A stretch of 64,000 nucleotides of DNA from assembly GCA_963921195.1 (NCBI GenBank), contig OY992536.1, positions 327,873,038-327,937,037 on the forward strand, given 5' to 3'. This DNA comes from Pegoplata infirma. Lineage: Eukaryota > Arthropoda > Insecta > Diptera > Anthomyiidae. Both the position numbers and the translations under genes were made by a program. The notes beneath the pieces are model-generated. The model ran no database searches and was not told the origin of the DNA. It was given only the letters and a program-made list of their open reading frames with translations. Below, piece by piece: positions 22,852 to 32,643 of the stretch. Every line of letters starts with the position of its first letter. The stretch's first letter is position 1.

Positions 22852-22956
22852 TAGGGAAACCTATTACGATCCCGTGGTATCACAATGGACCTCAGAGTCT
22901 ACGTGTGTTGACGTAAAACGTCAGCAGCCACTTACAACCTAACCTAATATTACCTA

Positions 22957-23289
22957 AAAACATAGTATAACTTTATCTAAGTGCCAAGATAACATAGAGC
23001 CTACAAAGTTTTTAGACAATATTACTAAAAAGCCAAGGTGATTTTTAAAAAATGGTATGTTCGAAAAATTAACTATGCTTTTAGGAAATATTCCTAGGAA
23101 ACTTTGTAAACTTTACAAAGTTTAGTAAAGTAAATATTTTTACACAAACTTTGGTAGTTTATCTATTTTATTTTGTTAATAATCAAACTATAAATAATTC
23201 CACCCTTAAATAAAAAAATTAATTGATTTTAATATGTTTTTATTTGTAAAAAAAAATTTTTATTAATAAATAATTACAATTGTTGTTTA
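22957..23289. other. Subterminal part of N2 between retrotransposon and satellite
   Basis: Matches, in reverse, the right subterminal region of copy 1 (about 16920-17290), including AACATAGAGCCTACAAAGTT. No coding potential. It shows the retrotransposon landed about 20 bp inside the left end of N2. Confidence 0.75.
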
Positions 23290-25255
23290 TCTTTAAACAA
23301 TATTCTGAGACATATTTTCTATAGAAAAAATCTCGGATACTGTGACATTTTTTCTATAGAAAAATTATCAGATTCTGTGATATTTTTTCTATTGAAAAAA
23401 ATTATAATTTTTGAGACATTTTTTCTTTAGAAAGTATCTCAGATTCTGAAACATTTTTGTATAGAAAAAATCTCATATTCTGTGAAATATTTTCTGTAAA
23501 AAAAAAATCAGATTCTGCGACATTTTTTGTATACAAAAATCTTAGATTCTGAGACATATTTTCTATAGAAAATTTCTGATTCTGAGACATTTTTCCTATA
23601 GAAAAAGTTTTTTTTGAGATATTTTTCCTATGGAAAAAGTATTTTTTGAGACAAAAGTCTCACATTTTTCTATATGAAAAACGTCTCAGAATCTGAGACT
23701 TTTGCTACATGAAAAACGTCTCAGAATCTGAGACTTTTTCTATATGAAAATCGTCTCAGAATCTGAGACTTTTTCTTTATAAAAAACGTCTAAGAATCTG
23801 AGACTTTTTCTATATGAAAAACGTCTCAGAATCTGATACTTTTTCTATATGAAAAACGTCTCAGAATCTCTTTGTGTCTCAAAAAAGACTTTCTATAGGA
23901 AAATGTCTCAAAAAAAATTTTTTCTTTAGGAAAAATTACGTTTTTCCTATAGAAAAAGTTTCAGATTCTGAGACATTTTTCCTATAGAAAAGTTTCAGAT
24001 TCTGAGACATTTTTCCTATAGAAAAAGTCAGACATTTTTCCTATAGAAAAAGTCTCAGATTCTGAGACATTTTTCCTATAGAAAAAGTCTCAGATTCTGA
24101 GACATTTTTCCTATAGAAAAAGTCTCAGATTCTGATACATTTTTCCTATAGAAAAAGTCTCAGATTGTGAGACATTTTTCCTATAGAAAAAGTCTCAGAT
24201 TCTGAGACATTTTTTCCTATAGAAAAAGTCTCAGATTCTGAGACGTTTTTCCTATAGAAAAAGTCTCAGATTCTGAGACATTTTTCCTATAGAAAAAGTC
24301 TCAGATTCTGAGACATTTTTCCTATAGAAAAAGTCTCAGATTCTGAGGCATTTTTCCTATAGAAAAAGTCTCAGATTCTGAGACATTTTTCCTATAGAAA
24401 AAGTCTCAGATTCTGAGACATTTTTCCTATAGAAAAAGTTTCAGATTCTGAGACATTTTTCCTATAGAAAAAGTCTCAGATTCTGAGACATTTTTCCTAT
24501 AGAAAAAGTCTCAGATTCTGAGACATTTTTCCTATAGAAAAAGTCTCAGATTCTGAGACATTTTTCCTATAGAAAAAGTCTCAGATTCTGAGACATTTTT
24601 CCTATAGAAAAAGTCTCAGATTCTGAGACATTTTTCCTATAGAAAAAGTCTCAGATTCTGAGACATTTTTCCTATAGAAAAAGTCTCAGATTCTGAGACA
24701 TTTTTCCTATAGAAAAAGTCTCAGATTCTGAGACATTTTTCCTATAGAAAAAGTCTCAGATTCTGAGACATTTTTCCTATAGAAAAAGTCTCAGATTCTG
24801 AGACATTTTTCCTATAGAAAAAGTCTCAGATTCTGAGACATTTTTCCTATAGAAAAAGTCTCAGATTCTGAGACATTTTTCCTATAGAAAAAGTCTTAGA
24901 TTCTGAGACATTTTTCCTATAGAAAAAGTCTCAGATTCTGAGACATTTTTCCTATAGAAAAAGTCTCAGATTCTGAGACATTTTTCCTATAGAAAAAGTC
25001 TCAGATTCTGAGACATTTTTCCTATAGAAAAAGTCTCAGATTCTGAGACATTTTTCCTATAGAAAAAGTCTGAGATTCTGAGACAATTTTCCTATAGAAA
25101 AAGTCTCAGATTCTGAGACATTGTTCCTATAGAAAAAGTCTCAGTTTCTGAGACATTTTTCCTATAGAAAAGTCTCATATTCTGAGATATTTTTCTTATA
25201 CGAAAAACCTCAGTTTGGGAAACATTTTTCCAATAGGAAAAGTCTCAGATTCTGA
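23290..25255. repeat. 35-bp palindromic satellite array in N2, about 55 units
   Basis: Main unit CTATAGAAAAAGTCTCAGA plus TTCTGAGACATTTTTC, the reverse complement of the copy 1 unit with fixed differences (GACTTTTTC rather than GAATTTTTC; TATAGG rather than TATAGA). Units from about 23990 to 25140 are nearly identical; both edges are diverged. Orientation flips: 23640-23875 is in the opposite sense (GTCTCAGAATCTGAGACTTT with TATATG) to the rest. Confidence 0.95.
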
Positions 25256-26163
25256 TAAAAAAATTCTATATTACCCTGGTCAGTGGTCATCTTGTGACGT
25301 GGGTTGTGTTACAAATATAATCTTGTGGTTTGTTTGCCGATGACTCATTTAAAGAGTTATTACAGCTCGAAAGGCGACGAAGCAACGAGTTCCTAGAGTT
25401 CCTTTTACTGCTCATTCCTGTAAAGAATGAAAAACACAACATTTACAATGAAATACATAAGTTTTTAATTTCAATTTTGGAATCACTTACCCCATAGAGT
25501 GATATGATTGCGACAACGATGTAAATTAATGAATCACTGCGTTCTTTGAGTCTCTATATACATGTATATTAATACGTGTATATTAAAAAATATTATTGCA
25601 ATATACAAATTTTTTTTAAAATTAATTTTTTTGACTTTCTCTAAAACGAAAATTTACAATGACACATTAAAAAAGCAAAATAAAATTAATTTCGAAATTT
25701 CATCTATTTTCCTTTGTAAATCTTACATGGTTAATAGTTGAAATTGTAAAGTAAAATTATACTGGTAGCATAGGTAAAAAGTCGTGGCTTTTAAGTTTCA
25801 TACAAAAATAATTCACCTAAGCCAGACTAGATAACTTTACCTCGACTTTTTTTTTGTGTGCGGTGGTCCCCTAAAATGACGTATCTCAAAAACTAAGGTA
25901 GAGCGAAACGGACACAAATTTTGGATCAAAAACTATGACGATTTTTAAGGAACCCAACTAGGTCTAGGCCCATCGGGGTCTGGACCTATCGGGTCCGAAC
26001 CCAATGGGGTCCTCAAATGTGTATGAACTAAGTTGAAATAAAAAAATTTCAGTTAACTAATTTTTGGCAAAACATTTTTGCTAACTTTACCAAAAAAAAT
26101 TGTGGGTTCAAAATCAGCAAATTTTCTTGTAGGTTTACAAGCTTTTTTTGCTAATATATATAA

Positions 26164-26386
26164 TATTTTTAAATAACTAGGCTGGATGCAAACTGAATAA
26201 AGAATTCCTACATAAAAAATATAAAATTATAACCGAATACATGACGGTCATAGTCCCCATATTAGTTGTGAGACCTATGATCATTTCCAAAAAGTTCACA
26301 ATATTAACAACCGAAATTTGTTCGCTCATAACAATCATTATTATGGGGACTAACATAGGAGGTCTTTCACAGGGCACCCTTCGGTT
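26164..26386. other. Unassigned spacer between nested blocks
   Basis: Moderately complex, AT-rich sequence in which a short inverted match occurs (AGTCCCCATATTAGTTGT near 26251 and TATGGGGACTAACATAGG near 26342), perhaps a small MITE. Frames on both strands are short and unrecognised. Confidence 0.35.
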
Positions 26387-27096
26387 CCCAGTTGGAAAAT
26401 GCGTCACTGAGGAAATTTCCACAGTGATTCCTTGAGGAAATGTCTTCAGGTTCTGACAAATCATAGGCAATCCTTGATGACATGTCCTAACATTGTCAGC
26501 ACTGAATGTTTGCTTTAAGAGTGTGGACAATTCCTCTAGGACGTCTTAAAGGAAATGTCTTCAGAATAGCAGTATATTAAATTAGAATTTTAAATCTGGG
26601 CAACTCTTTAATTTCCAAGAAAAAGATGGCAATATTATCGACTTAATTAAAATAAAATCAAAATCCAACAAGTAGAATAAAAGTAATAAATAGACAAACA
26701 ATTTTAAAAATAAAGTTTGGAACAAGTGGTTAGGTGTGGGACTAATAAACTGGAGGTTCCAGGTTCAAATCCAGTTGGGACTAAAAAAAGCGAAAAGTTT
26801 TTTCTAAATATGAGAAAGATAATTTATAAAGGAAAATGGATAAAAGTAAAAACTAAAGGAAATACGAAAATTTTTTGTATTTTCGCATGACCTATGTCAG
26901 ACATTTCCCCAAAGAAGTCTTAGGTGACATGTCCCCAGAAGGTCAGCCCTGACCACTACTGACTTTGAGTGAGGACATTTTGAAAATTTGTATGAAACTG
27001 TCCTCAACCCAGTACATAGAGATGTCTTGTGGATGTCAGGTGTGACTCTGACATGTCATCGTCACTGAGGATGGCTCGAAGACGTTGCCAACTGGG
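26387..27096 (+). mobile_element. CCCAGTTGG element, copy A (710 bp)
   Basis: Ends CCCAGTTGG and CCAACTGGG, extended by complementary GTCACTGAGGA motifs, with TT on each side (26385-26386, 27097-27098). Carries a tRNA-like module at about 26717-26783. It has a small indel and several substitutions relative to copies B and C. No transposase. Confidence 0.8.
26717..26783 (+). ncRNA. tRNA-like pol III module in copy A
   Basis: Contains an A-box-like AAGTGGTTAGGTGTGG, CTAATAA where an Ile(AAT)-type anticodon loop would lie, and a perfect B box GGTTCAAATCC. The cloverleaf stems do not pair well, so it is a tRNA-derived relic. A T-run (GTTTTTTC) about 20 bases downstream could end a pol III transcript. 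Confidence 0.55.
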
Positions 27097-27220
27097 TTGT
27101 TCTGAAACTTGCATAAGGGAATGAAGGGGGAAAAATAAGAGTTACCTGTTTTTTTAGCTGCCCAATCTCAAATTTAAAAACGGGTTGTCACTTATGAAAA
27201 ATAAGGTCTTTTGGGAAAAT

Positions 27221-27934
27221 CCCAGTTGGAAAAAGTGTCACTGAGGAAATTTCCTCAGTGATTCCTTGAGGAAATGTCTTCAGGTTCTGACAAATCATAG
27301 GTAATCCTTGATGACATGTCCTAACATTGTCAGCACGGAATGTTTGCTTTAAGAGTGTTGACAATTCCTCTAAGACGTCTAAAAGGAAATGTCTTCAGAA
27401 TAGAAGTATATGAAATTAGAATTTTAAATCTGGGACACTCTTCAATTTCCAAGAAAAAGATGGCAATATTATCGATTTAATTAAAATAAAATCAAAATCT
27501 AACAAGTAGAATAAAAGTATTAAATAGACAAACAATTTTAAAAATAAAGTTTGGAACAAGTGGTAAGGTGTGGGACTAATAAACTGGAGGTTCCAGGTTC
27601 AAATCCAGTTGGGACTAAAAAAGGCGAAAAGTTTTTTCTAAATATGAGAAAGATAATTTATAAAGGAAAATGGATAAAAGTAAAAACTAAAGGAATACGA
27701 AAATTTTTTGTATTTTCGCATGACCTATGTCAGACATTTCCCCAAAGAAGTCTTAGGTGACATGTCCTCAGAAGGTCAGCCCTGACCACTGCTGACTTTG
27801 AGTGAGGACATTTTGAAAATTTGTATGAAACTGTCCTCAACCCAGTACATAGAGATGTCTTGTGGATGTCAGGTGTGACTCTGACATGTCATCGCTCCGT
27901 CACTGAGGATGGCTGGAGGACGTTGCCAACTGGG
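27221..27934 (+). mobile_element. CCCAGTTGG element, copy B (714 bp)
   Basis: Same termini as copy A, with AT duplicated on each side (27219-27220, 27935-27936). Same orientation as A, 124 bp away. The tRNA-like module is at about 27556-27619. Over the module and its downstream sequence it is identical in translation to copy C, so B and C are closer to each other than to A. Confidence 0.85.
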
Positions 27935-28038
27935 ATCCGAATAAAATCCGAACTAGCAGGAATTTCGCCAAACGCAAAAATACGGGTCAGCTTAATTTTA
28001 ATAAAGGTTATTATATATGATTTTGGCGATCGTACGTA

Positions 28039-29287
28039 CACTCAAAAATAACCTTGTCAAATTACTAGAAAAAATTTCGTAATCCCATTTTACCAATATT
28101 TGACAGTTTTCCTTGTTTTTTAACAAATAATTTTCGATCGAAATTTTAATTTTTTTTTTTTGTAATTTTACAGTTTTTCTTCCCAGTTGGCAACGTCCTC
28201 GAGCCATCCTCAGTGACGGAGCGATGACATGTCAGAGTCACACCTGACATCCACAAGACATCTCTATGTACTGGGTTGAGGACAGTTTCATACAAATTTT
28301 CAAAATGTCCTCACTCAAAGTCAGCAGTGGTCAGGGCTGACCTTCTGAGGACATGTCACCTAAGACTTCTTTGGGGAAATGTCTGACATAGGTCATGCGA
28401 AAATACAAAAAATTTTCGTATTCCTTTAGTTTTTACTTTTATCCATTTTCCTTTATAAATTATCTTTCTCATATTTAGAAAAAACTTTTCGCCTTTTTTA
28501 GTCCCAACTGGATTTGAACCTGGAACCTCCAGTTTATTAGTCCCACACCTTACCACTTGTTCCAAACTTTATTTTTAAAATTGTTTGTCTATTTAATACT
28601 TTTATTCTACTTGTTAGATTTTGATTTTATTTTAATTAAATCGATAATATTGCCATCTTTTTCTTGGAAATTGAAGAGTGTCCCAGATTTAAAATTCTAA
28701 TTTCATATACTTCTATTCTGAAGACATTTCCTTTTAGACGTCTTAGAGGAATTGTCCACACTCTTAAAGCAAACATTCCGTGCTGACAATGTTAGGACAT
28801 GTCATCAAGGATTACCTATGATTTGTCAGAACCTGAAGACATTTCCTCAAGGAATCACTGAGGAAATTTCCTCAGTGACACTTTTTCCAACTGGGTTGTT
28901 ATTTTACAAATTTCAAAGATTTTTTACCAAAAAAATCTAGTAAATTTACAATAATTTCTTGTAAGCTTTATTTCCACAAAAAAGTTGAAAATTTACAATT
29001 TTTTTTGGTAAAAATCTTGTAAAATTACAAAAATCTCGTAATTTTTACCAGGAGTTCTCGTAAAATATGAGGTGGCAAAAGATTTAGCAAAGTTACAAAA
29101 CTTCCTTGTAAGTTTTATCGCGTGAAAAAAATTGTAAATTTACAATTGTTTTGGTAAAAAGCTTGTAAAATTAAAAAATTATTGGTAAAAGGCTTGTAAA
29201 ATAGCAATGAATACTTGTCAAATAGGAGGTAGCAAAAAAAAGTTACAAACTTTTCTCGTAATTGTAAGTTTTTTTTTTTTTTGAGTG
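28039..29287. mobile_element. TA-flanked MITE interrupted by CCCAGTTGG copy C
   Basis: Ends CACTCAAAAATAACCTTG and, mirrored, TTTTTTTGAGTG with TA on both sides (28037-28038, 29288-29289). Without the inserted 714-bp copy C it is about 535 bp, close to the 552-bp relative at 53081-53632, which shares ACCAATATTTGACAGTTTTC-like and TGGTAAAA motifs. Confidence 0.85.
28182..28895 (-). mobile_element. CCCAGTTGG element, copy C (714 bp, inverted)
   Basis: Same family on the opposite strand, with TT on each side (28180-28181, 28896-28897). Its tRNA-like module (B box GGATTTGAACC on the + strand at about 28509) reads on the minus strand. It interrupts the TA-flanked MITE 28039-29287, so it is the younger of the two. 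Confidence 0.9.
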
Positions 29288-29289
29288 TA

Positions 29290-29634
29290 TAAACATTTAG
29301 AGGATATTTGTATTTCCAAATTTTTTTGGTGTTCTTGAATTCACTTCACTTTGGTGAAAATAAAACGAATGCACTTTTTTCGTTAGAATTTTTAACTTTA
29401 TTCAATAAAAATGGGCAAAATCGGACCAAGGGGAAAAAGTTCCCCCTTGGAGAACTAAACCAACCTAAGAAAAACCTCATTTTTAAGGGTTTTTTGTACT
29501 TTTGCTAAGCAAATGCAACATTCTTATCTCAAAAGAAGTTCAAAATCGCAAGGGGAAGGTGCCCCTAACGTCTCCCACCAACCCCCCCCCCCCCCAAAAA
29601 AAAAGGCGCCCCTGGATTTTTTATATTGTTTTTT
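29290..29634. other. AT-rich sequence with a poly-C/poly-A tract
   Basis: Ends with a C14/A9 tract (29583-29606) followed by GGCGCCCCTGGATTTTTT. The same order, poly-C, A-run, GCCCCTG, T-run, then GGAGGGTAT, occurs at 50741-50810, so this is part of a dispersed fly repeat. No gene. Confidence 0.5.
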
Positions 29635-30427
29635 TATGAAAAAGAGTTTATTCTGATTCGAGGCCTTTTCATTTTCCCCATTATGAATTAACATAACAAG
29701 TACTTATGATAACTCTACTTTCTTTATTAGGATATTCTCCCATTAAATACTCATAGAGTTTCTTGCTTTCAAAAATTTTTGGCAATTTTCAGGAATGAAT
29801 TGACGATCGTTTCGGGGGTGTTCCAATTCCCCCATCATCAGAATTCTTTAGAAAATAAGGTAATACTGTTAGCATGCAAACATCAAATATTCATATTCTA
29901 AATAATCTCAACTTATTGTTAGTGAGAAAGCAAATATGATTTTCGAAGTTCCACCAGCATTACACCAAATATAATTTGAAAGCAAGTTTTTTTGGTTACT
30001 GCATATACTACCTACGGTAGTTGTTAAATACAGTTTTTGTTTTTGCCTTCTGTTATAGAAAACAAATTCTCTCGTATCAAGAGGGTTACCAAGTGTGTTT
30101 TAATTTTTATTAAATAATAAAAATTAGTTATTTATTCGACCTTTTAATTGTGCAATGAAAAAGAGTTTATTCTGATTCGAGGCCTTTTCATGTTCCCCAT
30201 TATTTATTAGGATATTCTCCCATTAAATATATATCCCATTAAATATAATATAATGGGAGAATATCCTAATAAAGAAAGTAGAGTTATCATAAGTACTTGT
30301 TATGTTAATTCATAATGGGGAACATGAAAAGGCCTCGAATCAGAATAAACTCTTTTTCATTGCACAATTAAAAGGTCGAATAAATAACTAATTTTTATTA
30401 TTTAATAAAAATTAAAACACACTTTGT
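29635..30427. mobile_element. Foldback element with a 135-bp-arm hairpin
   Basis: 30094-30228 and 30245-30426 are near-perfect inverted copies (GTGTTTTAATTTTTATTAAA and on), and 29635-29745 is a third, direct copy of the inner part (GAGTTTATTCTGATTCGAGG). Comparison with 50.74-50.85 kb suggests the whole block is inserted between GGATTTTTTA and TTTTGGAGGGTAT of an older repeat. Confidence 0.7.
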
Positions 30428-30440
30428 TTTTTTATATTTT

Positions 30441-30492
30441 GGAGGGTATAAAAGATTCGGCACAGCCGAATGTAACACTCTCACTTGTTTTT
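30441..30492. repeat. Dispersed hairpin motif GGAGGGTAT..TTCGGCACAGCCGAA
   Basis: A short stem-loop (TTCGGC/GCCGAA) between GGAGGGTATAAAAGA and CTCACTTGTTTTTT. Related copies at about 45845-45890 (inverted), 50801-50848 and 57262-57300 (inverted, partial). Probably a conserved non-coding end of a transposon family. Confidence 0.55.
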
Positions 30493-30856
30493 TTTAAGTT
30501 TCTATTGAACCTTTCCAATTTTGATTATATTTTTTCGAATTTTAATTCAACTTTTTTGAAATTGAATTGATATTAAAAATTTAAATTATTTTTTTCCAAA
30601 TTTTCGAAGACCAATGATATTTTTCGAATTTGAATTAATATTCATTTTGATCAATTAAAAATTTTAAATGTAGTCTTTAATTTTTAAATGGAATTTTTTT
30701 GAACTCCAAATAATTTTTTCGAATTATATCTGAAAATGGCTAATACATCAGTAAAAATATATCGTACTTAAACTTATTTTTTCAATAACTTATTATGTTA
30801 TTTTTAGTTTTTTTATATGTCAAAAATATTGTTTAAAATGCAATTATTATATATTA

Positions 30857-30986
30857 GGTCTATTCGATTACCTTACTACTATTTTTTACTCATTTTACTA
30901 CAGCTGGAAATTTTCAATACAAAAAGTAAACAAAACTTTCCAGTTGTAGTAAAAAACAGTAAGAAATTTGGGTAATCGAATAGACC
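30857..30986. mobile_element. 130-bp MITE with 5-bp TATTA duplication
   Basis: TIRs GGTCTATTCGATTACC and GGTAATCGAATAGACC, plus inner complementary TGGAAATTTTC/ACTTTCCAG stretches, with a perfect TATTA on each side (30852-30856, 30987-30991). Superfamily not assigned. Confidence 0.8.
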
Positions 30987-30991
30987 TATTA

Positions 30992-32060
30992 TCTATAAAC
31001 TCTTGCTATTTTGGGAAAAAATTTGGTTATTTTTTAAGCACATCTAGCAGTTGTCGCCAAAAATATTTGGCAACAAAGCATTTCAGTATAAAAAAATTCG
31101 CGGTTAAATTCCCGGGAATCCGCGATTGCAAAATGTGTCGATTTCACGGTAATTTTATCCCGGGAATTTTATCCCGGGACAAAAACTCTAGTGTATAAAG
31201 TCCGATTCAAGTCCAATAAGTACTGTTGCACGGTATTTCCGACAAGCTGTAGGGTCGGTCTTGTCTGTTTTTGGGTTTCGTTGCTTTAAATGAAAATTGT
31301 TAAAGTTTAATAAAAAAAAACTAATAATTATAAAAACAAATAATAATACGTAATTAGTTGCAACCTGCAAGAAAGTTTTCTGACCAAAATATTTGCTCAA
31401 TGTCTAACCGACCATTTATTTCCTCATTTATTGGGGGTCCCACCACAAAACACTCCTACAAAATGTTGTATTTACCGAAAAATAAATACGCATATATGTA
31501 AATATTAAAGTGTATTTCAAAGCTCGCAATTCTGGAATTTAAAAAAGAAAAAAACAATTTAAAATGTGTTTGTATATATTGGTAATCAAGGTATGTACGA
31601 GGGTGTATGGATAAGTTGTTGTTAATCTTACCATAAAAGAGGTGCTTTAGAAAAAATTAAATTGCTCTGTTTTTACATTTGGATTGTAATCACTTGTTTA
31701 GAGCGATGTGCAAATATATATTTTTAAAAATGTATTTAAATTAAGAATAGGTACATCTTTGATAGGACGCGAGTCATTTAAAATGGATCTATTATTTAAC
31801 CGAATAATTTTTAATTATACAATTAATAACACTACTAATTCGGTTAACCAGATAATTAAAATTTAACCGATTATTAACCGATTAAATCTCAACCCCGATT
31901 AATTATTTGCTCGAATAACCGATTAAAGCAGAAACCCGATTAATTGGAAACCCTACTAAGAACCAAATCAACAAAATACGATAACCAAAAAATTGTCGAA
32001 AATGGGTCTAGCAACCACCATCTTATATTGGAGCTGTAAGAATAAATTAATTACAGCTAT
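30992..32060. other. Non-coding stretch with decayed repeats
   Basis: Includes TCCCGGGAA motifs at 31090-31185 and a cluster of AACCGATTAA/TTAATCGG motifs at about 31785-31960 that looks like a decayed hAT-type end. No gene recognised. Confidence 0.4.
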
Positions 32061-32500
32061 CAAGAAGAAAAGCTCCGTCTATTGATGAAATTGTAGATGT
32101 CATAAACAGTCTAAAAACAACAAACACAATTTTCTTGATTGGATGAGTTTCAATCAAATATTGACAAAAACCGCGTTTTTCGTGATTAAAATTCGTTTTT
32201 AATTCTTTCTTTGCACCAGGCATTGACAAGATAAGCCCTGAACTTCTTTAAGTTGACCAGCTTTTAAGTGCACATCTTATCTGTGACATTTTCTCGGGAC
32301 ACCGAGAACTTATGTGATGAACTTATAGAAGGTGTGATAATTAAAATACCTAACTGACTGCAGAAATTGGATGGGAATAACTCTTCTTAGCACGATTAAC
32401 AAAGTCATTTCTAACATGTTGAACAAGAGGCTCACTGACACACTGATCGATCAGATCAAGCCGGATTCCGTCCAAATAAATCAACAGCTTAGTAAAAGAG
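32060..32500 (+). pseudogene. Fossil fragment of a non-LTR reverse transcriptase
   Basis: In pieces and with at least one stop and frameshifts, the + strand encodes APSIDEIVDVINSLK, APGIDKISPELL, DELIEGVIIKIP, DCRNWMGITLLSTINKVI and, in a shifted frame, QAGFRPNKSTA. These follow the order of the N-terminal part of RTE/CR1-type reverse transcriptases (APGxD, then CxNWRGITLL, then QAGFRxxxS). An insertion at about 32117-32215 resembling the end of the 61303-61802 MITE splits the first two segments. It is not functional. Confidence 0.75.
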
Positions 32501-32643
32501 TCTGTTAATAAACCGTGAAACGAGGTTAATCACTTAGTATTAAATAACCCCAATTAGAACACATTTATTGAGGCCCTATGCTCCTTATAGTATCAACAGG
32601 AACCCATATATAAGCCAAATTATAAGCGAACGTTTACATAAGG

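Larger units (their letters stand above)
17744..22944 (+). mobile_element. Full-length LOA-like non-LTR retrotransposon
   Basis: A 5.2-kb element with a 148-base 5' UTR, two long ORFs and a short 3' UTR (22852-22944) ending CTTACAACCTAACC. The 12-base direct repeat taatattaccta flanks it perfectly (17732-17743, 22945-22956). There is no poly-A tail. ORF1 resembles the DUF4780 proteins; ORF2 has endonuclease, reverse transcriptase, RNase H and a C-terminal Cys/His motif. That set fits the LOA/I group rather than jockey, which lacks RNase H. Neither ORF has a stop or frameshift, so the copy may be young and possibly active. Clade placement is from recognition, not a tree. Confidence 0.9.
17712..25860. 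mobile_element. TIR element of the TCGAGGTAA family, copy 2 (N2)
   Basis: Ends CACACAAAAAAAAATCGAGG and, mirrored, CCTCGACTTTTTTTTTGTGTG, with CG on both sides (17710-17711, 25861-25862), where the intact family E copy suggests the pre-insertion site had this dinucleotide once. It is inverted relative to copy 1 and carries its own 35-bp satellite array (23290-25255) plus a non-LTR retrotransposon (17744-22944). No transposase. Confidence 0.85.
11208..26163. mobile_element. Family E element expanded to 15 kb by nested insertions
   Basis: Pieces at 11208-11219, 11776-11944, 17380-17709 and 25863-26163 together match the reverse complement of the intact element 7425-8313 in order. The gaps are three separate TIR elements (11222-11773, 11947-17377, 17712-25860). 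The right end is decayed (GCTAATATATATAATA replaces the expected GAGTG terminus) and no clear TA duplication is left, so this is an old insertion that served as a landing site. Confidence 0.85.

Noticed and set aside
14526..25255. CRISPR-like direct repeats with short units
   Set aside because: The 35-bp units are contiguous with no unique spacers, lie in a eukaryotic transposon and are palindromic satellite.
27551..28565. Two identical 69-residue ORFs as a duplicated gene
   Set aside because: They lie at the same place in copies B and C of a transposable element and cover its tRNA-like module; the third copy has the frame disrupted.
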